Assembly: GCF_004379255.2 (NCBI RefSeq)
Contig: NC_056049.1
Span: forward strand, 3,162,001-3,226,000
From: Salvia splendens
Lineage: Eukaryota > Streptophyta > Magnoliopsida > Lamiales > Lamiaceae
Length of the DNA stretch: 64,000 nt
Direction of reading: 5' to 3'
Positions 20,043 to 31,880 of this stretch are shown here, one piece after another. A program made the translations under genes and the position numbers. Position 1 is the stretch's first letter; each line of letters opens with the position of its first letter. A model generated the notes under the pieces. It did no database searches, was not told the origin of the DNA, and saw only the letters and a list, made by a program, of their open reading frames with translations.

Positions 20043-21174
20043 ATTCCTACCTACATTATGTTGTAATTCAATAAGTAGAAGTCCCTATGCCTCCTTAATC
20101 TCAATTCATCAGATATGAGTTCTGATCAAGAAGACTAGTTGCTGTTTCTTTCATTATTAAGTTTCATGTCACAACATGATTCTTAATTTGTATCCACCAT
20201 TATGTATAATTATCAAGTGTGGTTTCTCTCTTTGCATAAATCAAGCATGTGCTTTTATGTAATCATCAAGAAAAAGGTGGAAAATTGGCATGGTAATTGA
20301 CACAGAATTTTGAAAGTAGCTGAATGATAACCAGCCAAGTCTAATTGGCATGGTAATTGACACAGAAATTTCTCCCTATCTCTCTTATACTACCTACTAC
20401 TTTTTATCCTTTTTTTTACTTTACCAATTTCTTATTAAAACTCATATCGTTCAGAAATGAGATATTTTTTGTGAACGGAGGAGTATTAGTTAAAAATAGT
20501 TGTAAACATTTTTCTCATGTACGTATATTATAAGTACTCATAAATTAAAATTATTAATATTTGGACTGAAGTATATTTTTGTTACGTTATAAGATATCAA
20601 ATGGATTCCAGCCAGTACTAGTAAAGTTGATATTTTTGACATGCAGTATTTTATTTTTGAAAATGTCGACATTACTAGTTTTGTACAATATGTAGACTTA
20701 TATATTGCATAGAAACATATACAATACTTATTTAATGCGCCACAAAAATTGTTTTCGATGATTCCAATTTTCAAGGACAAATGTAGAAAAATGGAAAAAT
20801 TTGTCTAGTGTATGATATGTTAGAAAATGACACTCACTGTGAACCACACATCATAAAAAAAAAATTCCAATCTAATTGACTAAATAATGTAAGTGCTATT
20901 ATTTGAATATGAAACTCACTGTGAGGAATAGTTTAGAAGAAGAAAACTTTGTATTGTTTATCTAATATTAGTAATATGAATTATGTTAAGCGTGATTTTG
21001 ATTTTCTCGTTTCTTATTCAAATTAAATGATTATCTCTCACATTTTAGATATATATTCACATTTCTTGAAGTTGTCCAATTTATTTAGTCAGTTGAGTAA
21101 GCTAGTTTCGTATGCATACATGGTATGAATTGGACCAATACATACCATTGACACCAATTACCTAACTTAGTATG
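20043..21174. other. Intergenic region after terpene synthase copy 1
   Basis: No gene is visible. It contains the 3' flank of the terpene synthase, a short direct repeat of AATTGGCATGGTAATTGACA at about 20284 and 20344, and a partial Stowaway-like end near 20380-20485. The rest is A/T-rich. Confidence 0.6.
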
Positions 21175-21640
21175 CATGACAAATGATTTGAATTTGCTAA
21201 ATTTATAAAATTCTAACAATTCTAGATTTAGAAATTATAAATATTGAAAAGACGCGTAAACTGGAGTAGACAATAAAATATTGAGATGGACTTGCTAAAT
21301 CTATAAAATTCGAACAATTCCAGATTTAGAAGCCAGAAATATTGAAAAGACATAAATTGGAGCAGACAATAAAATATATATTGAGAATCTTGCAAATTTA
21401 TCGTTTTATAAATTTAGTGAAATACTTAATAAATACGACTGTAATTTGATTGAGGGAAAGTGATATTAGACCCTCAATAAAAATACTACTCTTCTATATA
21501 TATAGTCAACCTTTGTTTTATTATGGTTACGTGTTCAATTTTATAACACGCAAATTTTACTACTACTCTTCTAAAATACTAGTAGTAGTCAACCTTTGTT
21601 TTAATTATGGTTACGCGCTCAATTTTACTTCTTCCGTTCG
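21175..21640 (+). repeat. ~430-bp direct repeat, copy 1
   Basis: From TATGCATGACAA through the AAAATACTAGTAGTAGTC region this is nearly identical to 26206-26620. It includes an internal partial duplication (TTGCTAAAT-TATAAAATTC twice). It lies outside the hAT-like element at 21821-27015, while copy 2 lies inside. No coding capacity is evident. Confidence 0.85.
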
Positions 21641-22320
21641 CGAACGTGAGTCTCATTTCTTTCTGGCGTGAAGTTTATGAAATATTAAAAAAATGGATGG
21701 AAAAAATAATGGTATATGTATCACTTATATATATTAGTTTTAAATAAAATATGAGTGAAATCAGTTAGTAAAATGACTCCGAATTTATATACTTCTATCA
21801 TTTATAGTAAAAGCAGTGGCCAGTGGCGAAGCCAGAAATTTTACGATGGGAGCCCAAATTACTATTAATAGTTATAGGATTTTTTCGATGTTCGTGACGT
21901 TGGAAGCTCGAAATAATTGATATTTTCAATTTTTACATATGTATAATGGATGAAAATGGTTTATTTTTAATGTTTAAATGTCACCATAGCAAATATCAAT
22001 GAAAATATAAGTTAGTATAACAAATAGAATACAATAATTATTTTTTTTAAATCTTTATTATGAGTATAATGATGAAAGAAAACAACTACAAAGTGATAAA
22101 AATATAAAATTAATATAATTAATGATGTAAAAGAGAACAAATAGAAATTATGTTTCAAAAGAATAGAAAGCAAAGAGAAACAAAGTATACACATTATATG
22201 TATTGCATAAACATATGGAAGAATAAAAAAGTTGCATTAATAAAATGAATTCGGAAAATAAGTTGTATGAATAGAATTAAAAAGTTGCTTAAGAAAAAAA
22301 CTAGACGAGAAACGTAGCAA

Positions 22321-22384
22321 GTGGGAATCGAGATCCCTGGCATGGTGTACAAGAGGTATGAATTCCAACCAGCTGAGCTACCTA
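22321..22384 (-). repeat. tRNA-like relic (possible SINE head)
   Basis: Read on the minus strand: GGTAGCTCAGCTGGTTGG resembles an A box with D-loop, and about 35 bases later GATCTCGATTCCC resembles a B box. There is no proper cloverleaf with closed acceptor stem, so it is not a working tRNA. A tRNA-derived SINE head or decayed tRNA are both possible. Confidence 0.4.
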
Positions 22385-22408
22385 ATCCGCATATAATTTT
22401 ACGTTTGC

Positions 22409-22439
<31 letters not shown>

Positions 22440-22444
<5 letters not shown>

Positions 22445-24063
22445 GGGATGTATTCATTTCCTTTTCCTATATTTCCTCTTTTTTCCTTCTTAATATCAGC
22501 CATTAGATTAGAGAAATGGACGGTCAAGATCAACATTGGGTAATTAATCCCGTGTTGCATTATTTGTCCTATTTTGTGCATTATGAGGGTACAATAGTAA
22601 TCTAATAATGGCTGGAAACCGCTACGAATAATGCACCACATGGTCACGAGTAATGCATATAATTGCATATATAATGCACAATATGTGAACTGCAATGCAT
22701 GCGAACAAGATGTGATGTGTTATGATGTTTGACACACGTTTTTTGTTTCCCTAAGGGTCTAATAAGCTTAGGGGCTAGCGTATAGTACGTAGACATGTAT
22801 GTAATCTTCACATGGTAACGAGTAATGGATATAATTGACTATATAATGCACAATTTGTGAACTGCAATGCATACGAACAAGATGTGCTGTGTTATGATGT
22901 TTGACACACGTTTCTTGTTTCCCCTAAGGGTTTAATAAGCTTAGGGGCTAGGGTATAGTACGTACGCATTAATAACAAATTATAAAACGATACGAATAAT
23001 TCACCAAATTGTCACGAGTAATGGATGTTATTAACTATATAATGCACAATATGTGAACTGCAATGCATACGAATAAGATGTACCATGTTATGATGTTTGA
23101 CACACGTTTCTTGTTTCCCCTAAGGGTTTAATAAGCTTAGGGGCTAGGGTATAGTACGTAGACATTACTAAATGCACGTATGTAATCTTCAATCCGTTGA
23201 TTAACCCATATACACAATACCTCTAATAATGCATAATATACTGAGATAATGACAATTAACAGCTACATAATGCACTACCTAAACCAAATAATGCACATAC
23301 GTATATTCCAATAACAACAATTTGTTAGTTATGTCTACGTACTATACCCTAGCCCCTAAGCTTATTAAACCCTTAGGGGAAACAAGAAACGTGTGTTAAA
23401 CATCATAACATGGTACATCTTATTCGTATGCATTGCAGTTCACATATTGTGCATTATATAGTTAATAACATCCATTACTCGTGACAATTTGGTGAATTAT
23501 TCGTATCGTTTTATAATTTGTTATTAATGCGTACGTACTATACCCTAGCCCATAAGCTTATTAAACCCTTAGGGGAAACAAGAAACGTGTGTCAAACATC
23601 ATAACACAGCACATCTTGTTCGTATGCATTGCAGTTCACAAATTATGCATTATATAGTCAATTATATCCATTACTCGTTACCATGTGAAGATTACATACG
23701 TGTCTACGTACTATACCCTAGCCCCTAAGCTTATTAAACCCTTAGGGAAAACAAGAAACGTGTGTCCAAACATCATAACATGGTACATCTTATTCGTATG
23801 CATTGCAGTTCACATATTATGCATTATATAGTCAATTATATGCATTACTCGTGACCATGTGGTGCATTATTCGCAGATACCAAAATGTGGCAGTTACTTT
23901 TCCGTCAAATGTCAATAATAACCCTGTAATGCATACAACCACCTTCTATAATGCAACACGGAACCAGTTTTATAGAATCAATCTGATCCGTTGATGCCTT
24001 AGATCTAACACGTAATATTAAGAAGGAAAAAGGATCTAAGATGTGAAAAGGAGAATAACGCTC

Positions 24064-24064
<1 letters not shown>
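22440..24064. mobile_element. Large fold-back (inverted-repeat) element in (TA)n
   Basis: Two arms, about 22440-23165 and 23331-24064, are reverse complements around a ~165-bp centre. Each arm holds three copies of a ~65-bp block including CCCCTAAGGGTTTAATAAGC and GGGGCTAGGGTATAGTACGT (left near 22732, 22903, 23099; right near 23331, 23527, 23701). The outer ends are related inverted sequences (TTTTTTCCTTCTTAATAT on the left, ATATTAAGAAGGAAAAAGG on the right). Both flanks are long (TA)n runs, suggesting insertion into TA repeats. Many AATGCA/AATAATGCAC words recur. No coding capacity. Confidence 0.75.
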
Positions 24065-24117
<53 letters not shown>

Positions 24118-24309
24118 TGCATTATAATGATAACCCCAATTTCCGTAATAACCCTATAACCAAATCTGGACCACACATTTTTAAAATCACGCGGTTGATA
24201 TTCAAACTTAGATTTACTTCATAAAAAAAATCGCGGGGGTAAATGTGTCATTTCGCTCATGATAAAATTTACGTATCCAAATTTCGCTCATTTAATTTCT
24301 GAATTTCGC

Positions 24310-26205
24310 TAATTTTATCAGTCAGTCAAAAGTATCATTTTATCAACTCAGAGTATCATTCTATCCGGGAAAACTATCATTCTATGCAATAAACCTATCA
24401 TTTTATCAGTCAGTCAAAAGTATCATTTTATCAACTCAGAGTATCATTCTATCCGGGAAAACTATCATTCTATGCAATAAACTTATCATTTTATCATTTT
24501 ATCAGTCAGTCAAAAGTATCATTTTATCAACTCAGGGTATCATTCTATCCGGCAAAACTATCATTTTATCAGTTTTATGTCATTTTGTCACGTTAAAGTA
24601 TCATTTTATCAGCTTATATGCAATTTCTTCAGCTAAACTATCATTTTTATAAGGTTACTGTCATTTTATCCGCTTAGATTATCATTTTATCAGGTAAAGT
24701 ATCATTTTATTAAACAAAAATGTCATTTTATACACCAAAAATATCTATCATTCTATCGGCTGAAAGTATCATTCTACCCGAACAAACTATCATTCTATCG
24801 GCTGAAAGTATCATTCTATCCAGCAAAACTATCATTTTATCAGTTTTATGTCATTTTGTCACGTTAAAGTATCATTTTATCAGCTTATATGCAATTTCTT
24901 CAGCTAAACTATCATTTTTATAAGGTTACTGTCATTTTATCCTCTTAGATTATCATTTTATCAGGTAAAAATATCATTTTATTAAACAAAAATGTCATTT
25001 TATACACAAAAAATACCTATCATTCTATCGGCTGAAAGTATCATTCTACCCGACAAAACTATCATTCTATCGGCTGAAAGTATCATTATATCCGGAAAAA
25101 CTATCATTTTATCAGTTTTATGTCATTTTGTCACGTTAAAGTATCATTTTATCAGCTTATATGCAATTTCTTCAGCTAAACTATCATTTTTATAAGGTTA
25201 CTGTCATTTTATCCGCTTAGATTATCATTTTATCAGGTAAAAGTATCATTTTATTAAACAAAAATGACATTTTATACACCAAAAATACCTATCATTCTAT
25301 CGGCTGAAAGTATCATTCTACCCGGCAAAACTATCATTCTATCGGCTGAAAGTATCATTCTATCCGGAAAAACTATCATTTTATTAGTTTTATGTCATTT
25401 TGTCACGTTAAAGTATCATTTTATCAGCTTATATGCAATTTCTTCAGCTAAACTATCATTTTTATAAGGTTACTGTCATTTTATCCGCTTAGATTATCAT
25501 TTTATCAGGTAAAAGTATCATTTTATTAAACAAAAATGACATTTTATACACCAAAAATACCTATCATTCTATCGGCTGAAAGTATCATTCTACCCGGCAA
25601 AACTATCATTCTATCGGCTGAAAGTATCATTCTATCCGGCAAAACTATCATTTTATGCAGTAAACCTAACATTTATAAGGTAAAAGTATCATTTTATCAA
25701 CTCAGAATATCATTCTATCCGGAAAAACTATCATTTTTATAAGGTTTCTGTAATTTTATCCGCTAAGATTATCATTTTATCAGGTAAAAGTATTATTTTA
25801 TTAAACAAAAATGTCATTTTATACACCAAAAATACCTATCATTCTATCGGCTGAAAGTATCATTCTACCCGGCAAAACTATCATTCTATCGGCTGAAAGT
25901 ATCATTCTATCCGGCAAAACTATCATTTTATGCAGTAAACCTAACATTTATAAGCTAAAAGTATCATTTTATCAACTCAGAGTATCATTCTATCCGGCAA
26001 AACTATCATTCTATGCAATAAACATATCATTTTATCATGTTATCATTTTATCAGTCGGTCAAAAGTATCATTTTATCAACTCAGAGTATCATTCTATCCG
26101 GCAAAACTATCATTCTATGCAATAAACCTATCATTTTATCAGTCAGTCAAAGTATCATTTTATCAACTCAAAGAATCATTCTATCCGGCAAAACTATCCT
26201 TCTAT
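24310..26205 (+). repeat. TATCATTTTATC minisatellite with 272-bp higher-order unit
   Basis: About 1.9 kb of ~20-21-bp sub-repeats of the form AAAxTATCATTyTATCnnn (variants CGGCTG, CCGGCA, AACTCA, AGTCAG). In the centre they are organised in a higher-order unit: identical landmarks (ATGTCATTTTATACACC or ATGACATTTTATACACC) recur at 24720, 24992, 25264, 25536 and 25811, spacings of 272, 272, 272 and 275 bp. The 60-100-residue open frames seen here (IILSAESIILPGKTIILS) are by-products. Confidence 0.92.
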
Positions 26206-26620
26206 GCATGACAATTGATTTGAATTTGCTAAATTTATAAAATTCTAACAATTCTAGATTTAGAAATTATAAATATTGAAAAGACGCGTAAACTGGAGTA
26301 GACAATAAAATATTGAGATGGACTTGCTAAATCTATAAAATTCGAACAATTCCAGATTTAGAAGCCAGAAATATTTAAAAGACATAAATTGGAGCAGACA
26401 ATAAAATATATATTGAGAATCTTGCAAATTTATCGTTTTATAAATTTAGTGAAATACTTAATAAATACGACTGTAATTTGATTGAGGGAAAGTGATATTA
26501 GATCCTCAATAAAAATACTACTCTTCTATATATATAGTCAACCTTTGTTTTATTATGGTTACGTGTTCAATTTTATAACACGCAAATTTTACTACTATTC
26601 TAAAATACTAGTAGTCAACC
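26206..26620 (+). repeat. ~430-bp direct repeat, copy 2
   Basis: Nearly identical to 21175-21640 with only scattered differences (for example ATTTAAAAGAC for ATTGAAAAGAC and one short deletion near 26595). It follows the minisatellite directly. Confidence 0.85.
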
Positions 26621-26634
26621 TTAGTCGGTGTGTA

Positions 26635-26955
26635 TTATTTATTTCATTTTTGTATCTTTTGTTCTTTTTAATCTCAGCCCCACGATTTTTTCATCCGACA
26701 GTTAGATTGGTGTCACGTATCATTTAATAATGCAGATTTTCAGTTGACTAATGCATACCGACTAATAATGCACCATTATAGTGTACTAATGTAGATTTTC
26801 AGTTGAATAATGCACACCGACTAATAATGCGCCATTATAGTGTAATAATGCAGATCATCTGGACCGTTGATGAATGAGATCTAACGGCTCATATTAAGAA
26901 GAATAAAGGATCTAAGGGATGAATAGGAGAATAACGCTCTCATATCCCTATATAT
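26635..26955. mobile_element. Small MITE related to the ends of the fold-back element
   Basis: The right end (CATATTAAGAAGAATAAAGG ... GGAGAATAACGCTCTCATAT) matches the right end of the 22440-24064 element (GGAGAATAACGCTCCCATAT). The left end is an imperfect inverse (TTTTTAATCTCAGCC). The interior repeats AATAATGCACC/AATGCAGATTTTCAG words. It appears to be a non-autonomous member of the same family. Confidence 0.6.
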
Positions 26956-27023
26956 ATAAACGATAAATTGATGGGGGACCAAAGGCCCCCTGGCCCCAAC
27001 GTGGCTTCGCCACTGGCAGTGGC

Positions 27024-29871
27024 GGAGGGAGAATAGAGGAAGAGGTAGAAGTGTAACGTATAGTATACATTTTAAAGAATTGCGGTAATGGCCCATTTTA
27101 AATATTTTATACTATTAATTAATTTAACTGGAATAAAAAAAATCGCTTCAAAATTGGGCTTTTCAGGAGTTAGATGATATGAACTTGAAATAGGGAGAAT
27201 CGAAATTGATCGGATTTGTGAATGATTAACTAAGTTGAGATTAGAAAGGGTGGCAGAATGAACACCGCCCAATTCACGCTCTCCACGAAAAATTTACTTC
27301 TGATTTTCCAAATTTTTGGTGAGTAACGAATAATTTTTTATATATTAAAAGAGATAATGTTGTTTGGTTCTTTTTTGTTGGGAAGATCCCACATATGTAA
27401 GCATCGGAGCAAGGTAAGTATTTCTATACTTCTATTTTTAGGGATGTTAATTGGGCTAGTTTTATATATCGACTTTTGGATAATTCTATTCAAATTATAC
27501 ATTAATTGAGTCTAACCCTAAATGTTGCGAGATAACCGATGGGGACTAATCGGGCTGAACTTTTATCAATTAGATATTTTCAACCCTAACCCTATTAAGA
27601 TTACGGGATATTCAGTTCAATTCACGGGTTTCTGGATTACATTGATAATTTGATATTCCTACCTTCAACCAACGGCCAATGATTTGATGATGTAACTAGC
27701 ACTATTAATAAAACTTCATAGTATGTTTCTTTTTTCTCATTGTCTAATAGATATACGAGTCTTACATTTATATTGATTTACTGGCATTGTTTATATTTGC
27801 TATATTTCCTTAGTTCTTGGTGATTTTGCTTTGTTTTACTTGCTTACATAAATTTGCGTATTTGGTTATAAATTAATTATACAAGGTTTGTAGGGAAATC
27901 ACTTTTCGTCTTTGCTATTCTTTTTTTTGTCTTTACTTTATTATGCAATTTAAATATAATTAAGTACAAAATTGTTATTTGAATTTTGTTGTGCAATATT
28001 TTCTATTGGATCTAAGGATAATCACCACATATTACAAAAAAGTTGACCGCTTACCAAGTTCCGTCCACGAAATTTTGTAATGCAAAACTTATCATTTTTA
28101 TCTTTAATGAGTTTGAGACAGAGACAGAGACAGTGGTTTAGAGCCTATTATAGTAAGCTTGTGCATAGATACAAAGTAATACTCCATTCGTCCCGCTTTA
28201 GCCGTCCTAATTAATTTTGAGCACTTGTTTTATAAAAATGATAATAAATAATTAAAATGAAAAAATAGTAAAGTAAGAGAGAATAATGTAGAGAAGAATA
28301 TTCTTCTCGTTTTTAACATGGAATAGGTACATGCACCGTATACATAATTTAGGATTACATATTTTGTGTAAATTGACTTGGACCCAAGATATATTAGTCT
28401 TATATATCGACCAATAACCAAGATGATAAGTTTAGATTTCGAAAATGTATTGTGTAACTATAAATCATACGCTCATCTCTACACAAATACATGAACTTTA
28501 GAACTCGTGAATAATACACAAACTTATGCATTGTTATAGTTTTTTCACAAATTGAGGACCAATCAAAACTAAAAAGAAAATGCATGCCGACGTGACACCA
28601 CTTCATTAAAATGACACCATTTTACTTATGTTAACTTAAATACACCTCACACACACTATCTTTCTCTAACATCATCCCCATGCAGTTTTTCTTTTTTATT
28701 TGATACCAAATTTTCAATCGTATTTCATATATATATAGTCCCCTCCCCTACTTTAAATGGTACACAAAATGTCATTTTAGATTCAAACTTAATTAATATT
28801 CACCTTGTACAAAATTACAAAAATATTTAAGCCAAGTGTATGTATGTGTAAAACGTTCAAAGTTTGTGTGATAAATAAAAAAACACCCAAATTTCATATT
28901 TTTAGGTGTCAACTCTTAAATATAATCAGGAGTGGATGCAGAAAAATATCGATAAAGCATATGCTTTCAAATCTTATTTTAAATTTTGCAAAAGAAGTTT
29001 CAAAAAATAATTTTATTGAGAGTGTTTAGCCCCTTCTCACTTACACATGAATCCGCTCTGAATATATTATACAAAGTATAATACTCACTTCGTCCCAAGG
29101 AAAGGGCCATCTTCCATGAGACGAGTGGAGTATTATTTATTTATGTTTCAATTGTCAACATCCTCTTCCAAACCCTTTAACGTGAAGTTTAGAGGGATTT
29201 TTTTTTTGTATTGGACAAGCTCTCTATCGAACTGACCCAAATTTAAAATCTAAATATATTGATGGGTTAGTTTTTTTTTTCTCTTTCAGTGTGAGTTCAG
29301 ACATATTGCTAGGTCAATTAAATTTGGCCCATCGTTGGCGAGCTATTTTGATATCATGATAAATATTTAAACGAATCCAGCATAAAACAAATTGGTGATA
29401 GAGAAAGTGGTCCATGATACTTACTTTATGAAGTAGTGGTTTCAGTTCTCTCTTTACATCGAATATGAGATATTGTTACTTTTCCAATTGCAAACAAATC
29501 TTATATCCTTATGAATCTTATGAGTGCCAGTGGTATTAGTATAATTAAAATCTATATATATCCCCTCCAACTCAACTAATATTAAGGCAAATCTCAACAC
29601 TCATGCATTATTATTAAACCATTGTACTATGTTTCTCTGAGTTAACCTCGTACAATTCTGAAAACCGGTTTTCGAGCTCCTTCACATGCCTATGCTTTGA
29701 ACATTGTGACTCGGCCTCATACTCAAATCTTTTGATAGTTGTGAAATAGTGATCTCTGCATCTCATCTCAGATATGCTAAGCTTCATCATTTTAGCTCTA
29801 TTTAACTCGTTGTTGTTTCTGATTAATTATTTTCATCTTGTTCAGATCCAAATATATTAATTGATGAAGCG
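27024..29871. other. Upstream region of terpene synthase copy 2
   Basis: No gene is visible. It is homologous in patches to the region upstream of copy 1 (see 8512-10382) and ends TTCAGATCCAAATATATTAA, matching GGATCCAAATCTATT before the ATG of copy 1. A ~55-bp Stowaway-like palindrome lies at 29085-29137 (CTTCGTCCCAAGGAAAG ... GAGACGAGTGGAGTATT). Element C begins directly after, separating this region from the coding sequence. Confidence 0.7.
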
Positions 29872-30594
29872 GCGAATTTTTGATGTTTGTAAATGCAGGA
29901 AATAAATGAAGATCAACACAGAGATTTTACGTGGTTCGATTTACTGAGGTAAATCTACGTCCACGGGGAGAAATGGGGGCAGGTTTGTATTGCTTGATCT
30001 GCGAATTACAGCTTACAACACTGGCCTGCTTTATGATATTCTCTCTAGAGAGCTTTTTAGAATTTAACAGAAGAAGAAGACCTTATCTATCTGACCTAGG
30101 TTCTATTTATACAGTGAACCAAGATCGTGGCATGCAGCATTTATTAGGTAGTGGATGTCGTGGAGATCGTGGCGACCTTGCATGGGTCCACTATCCTGCA
30201 TGAGTTAATGACTGCTTGACACCACTAAATAGATCGTCGGTGTAGTGGAGGTGGAAATCTTGCATGAGTCCACTATCTCCTAGTTCGGTCGAATACTGAG
30301 ACCGAACTGCTGAATTATTGCCGAGCAGCTTTTGCCGATCTGAGAGTAGAGCTTGATGCCGACCTGAGAGCAGAGCTTGATGAGTTGGCTTTCACCGAGC
30401 TGTAGGCTGGGGCCGAACTCTTTGGTTGTGCCGAACTGAACTCTTTAGTCACGCCGGACTGATACTCTTTAGTCATGCCGAACTGATACTCTGTCTTGGG
30501 CTTTACTGCTGTACTGATACTCTTTAGTCATGCCGAACTGATACTCTGTCTTGGGCTTTACTGCTGTTGGGCTTGTTTAGTACGTACTCCATCA
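29872..30594 (-). repeat. 3' LTR of element C
   Basis: 723 bp, TGATGAAGCGGCG to CTCCATCA on the + strand. Compared with the 5' LTR it differs by several small indels (for example AGAAGAAGAAGACC versus AGAAGGAGAC near 30070/33240). Confidence 0.9.
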
Positions 30595-30899
30595 CTACCC
30601 CCCCCCGAAAAGCGAAGTGAATCACTTCGGCATTCTGGATAAAAGTATGGGGTAAGTTGATGTTTGTCCACGGTCTCATGAAGTGAACTCTTCTTTGACC
30701 GGACTTGGTTTGTGTCCTAATTTGGCGAGTTTTATCGCTCGGATCGGACTTTCCGTTGTCCTAATTTGGGGATCGGACTTTCCCTTGTCCTAATTTGGGG
30801 ATCGGACTTTCCCTTGTCCTAATTCGGCGAGTTTTATCGCGTGGATCGGACTTTCCCTAGTCCTAATTCAGGCAAGTTTTATCGCGAGAATTGGACCTT

Positions 30900-31165
30900 T
30901 GTTGCAGTTCGTTTCAGACGAAGTGCTTGTTTAAGCTGAATTGTGGTCTTGTATCCTCTTTAGAAGCTTTGACGCACAATCGTGGGCTTGTTGCAGCTCG
31001 TTTCAGACGAACTGCTTGTTTAAGCTGAATTGTGGTCTTGTATCTTCTGTAGAAGCTTTGACTTACAATCGTTGGCTTGTTGCAGCTCGTTTCGGACGAA
31101 CTGCTTGTTTTAAGCTGAATTGTAGTCTTGTATCCTCTTTAGAAGCTTTGACTCACAATCGTTTA
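30900..31165 (-). repeat. Three ~83-bp tandem units in element C
   Basis: The same unit type as 12461-12725 in element B (GTTGCAGCTCGTTTCAGACG and AGAAGCTTTGAC). Non-coding 3' region of the element. Confidence 0.7.
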
Positions 31166-31329
31166 GCTTGTATATGTTCTAAGAAGGGGATCAGCCTTTG
31201 AAGAACGAGATACCTCAGTTTTATTTGTAAGAGACGACACTCACATAGACAGACACAACGCACGTAGAGACAAGAACAAGTAAAAAACAAAGAAAACACA
31301 TAAGACTGACTGACCGGACTGTCTCTTAC

Positions 31330-31795
31330 AAATGGAACTTTTTGAGGTTGGAAACGTACCATGTTCGGGGTACTTGTGCTCCTGACGCGTGAGTCAATTT
31401 GTAAGACCCTTTGCCGAGGACTTCTGACACCCGATATGGACCTTCCTATGTGGGTTCGAGTTCGCCCAGCTTTTCTGCTCGGCTTACTTCGTTGTTTCTC
31501 AAGACGAGATCTCCCACTTGAAATTGCAGCTTCTTCACCCTTTGGTTGTAATGCCGGGCTACTTGCTCCTTGTACTTGGCTGCTTTTAGGCAGGCCAATT
31601 TTCTTCTTTCTTCGGCAAGATCTAGTTCGGCTCTCAGTCCGTCACCATTCATTTCTGAGGAGAAATTGAGTTCGGGGACTGGATATGCCGATCTCAACCG
31701 AATCACGGCTTCAGTGCCGTACACCATCGAGTTCGGCTCCGGTGTGACTTCGGTCATTTCGCCGGCCTCTGATTCCGGCTGCTGTGATTGCTATG
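31330..31795 (-). pseudogene. Pol C-terminal remnant of element C
   Basis: After the UAG and the short pol leader (MTEVTPEPNS) the sequence jumps straight to the integrase tail (MVYGTEAVI), deleting reverse transcriptase, RNase H and the integrase core. The tail continues (LDLAEERRKLACLKAAKYKE, FQVGDLVLRNNEVSRAEKLG) until a stop where B reads WEGPYRVSEVLG. It cannot encode an enzyme. Confidence 0.85.
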
Positions 31796-31880
31796 CTTGA
31801 TGGTGCCGAACTGATTGCTCGGCACTTTTAAGCGCAATCTGCGAACACACTTGCTCTTTTTCGATCACCTCGGATGACCG

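Larger units (their letters stand above)
21821..27015. mobile_element. 5.2-kb hAT-like element with 14-bp TIRs and 8-bp target duplication
   Basis: It starts CAGTGGCGAAGCCA (21821) and ends with the exact inverse TGGCTTCGCCACTG (27002-27015). It is flanked by the perfect 8-bp repeat GCAGTGGC (21813-21820 and 27016-27023), as expected for the hAT superfamily. No transposase is present. The interior is a mosaic: a tRNA-like relic, a fold-back element, a long minisatellite, a second copy of the outside 430-bp segment and a small MITE. The target site itself (CAGTGGCGGAG) resembles another end of the same type, so it may have landed in a relative. Confidence 0.7.

Noticed and set aside
22321..22384. 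Functional tRNA on the minus strand
   Set aside because: A-box and B-box-like stretches are present, but no closed acceptor or anticodon stem can be formed; kept only as a relic.
24310..26205. CRISPR-like array (short regular repeats)
   Set aside because: The repeats are contiguous variants of one motif without unique spacers, and this is a plant nuclear genome.
24720..26240. Series of 67-104-residue frames (IILSAESIILPGK repeats)
   Set aside because: They arise from the TATCATTTTATC minisatellite and recur with the 272-bp unit. No start context, codon bias or homology.
21821..27015. Helitron interpretation of the 5.2-kb element
   Set aside because: The ends are a 14-bp inverted repeat with an 8-bp target duplication. 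Helitrons have neither and would insert between A and T.
29790..29871. Possible N-terminal hydrophobic peptide (MLSFIILALFNSLLF) upstream of terpene synthase copy 2
   Set aside because: A stop follows before the RR-x8-W exon even when element C is ignored, and the equivalent frame is not kept in copy 1, so it is not a transit peptide.
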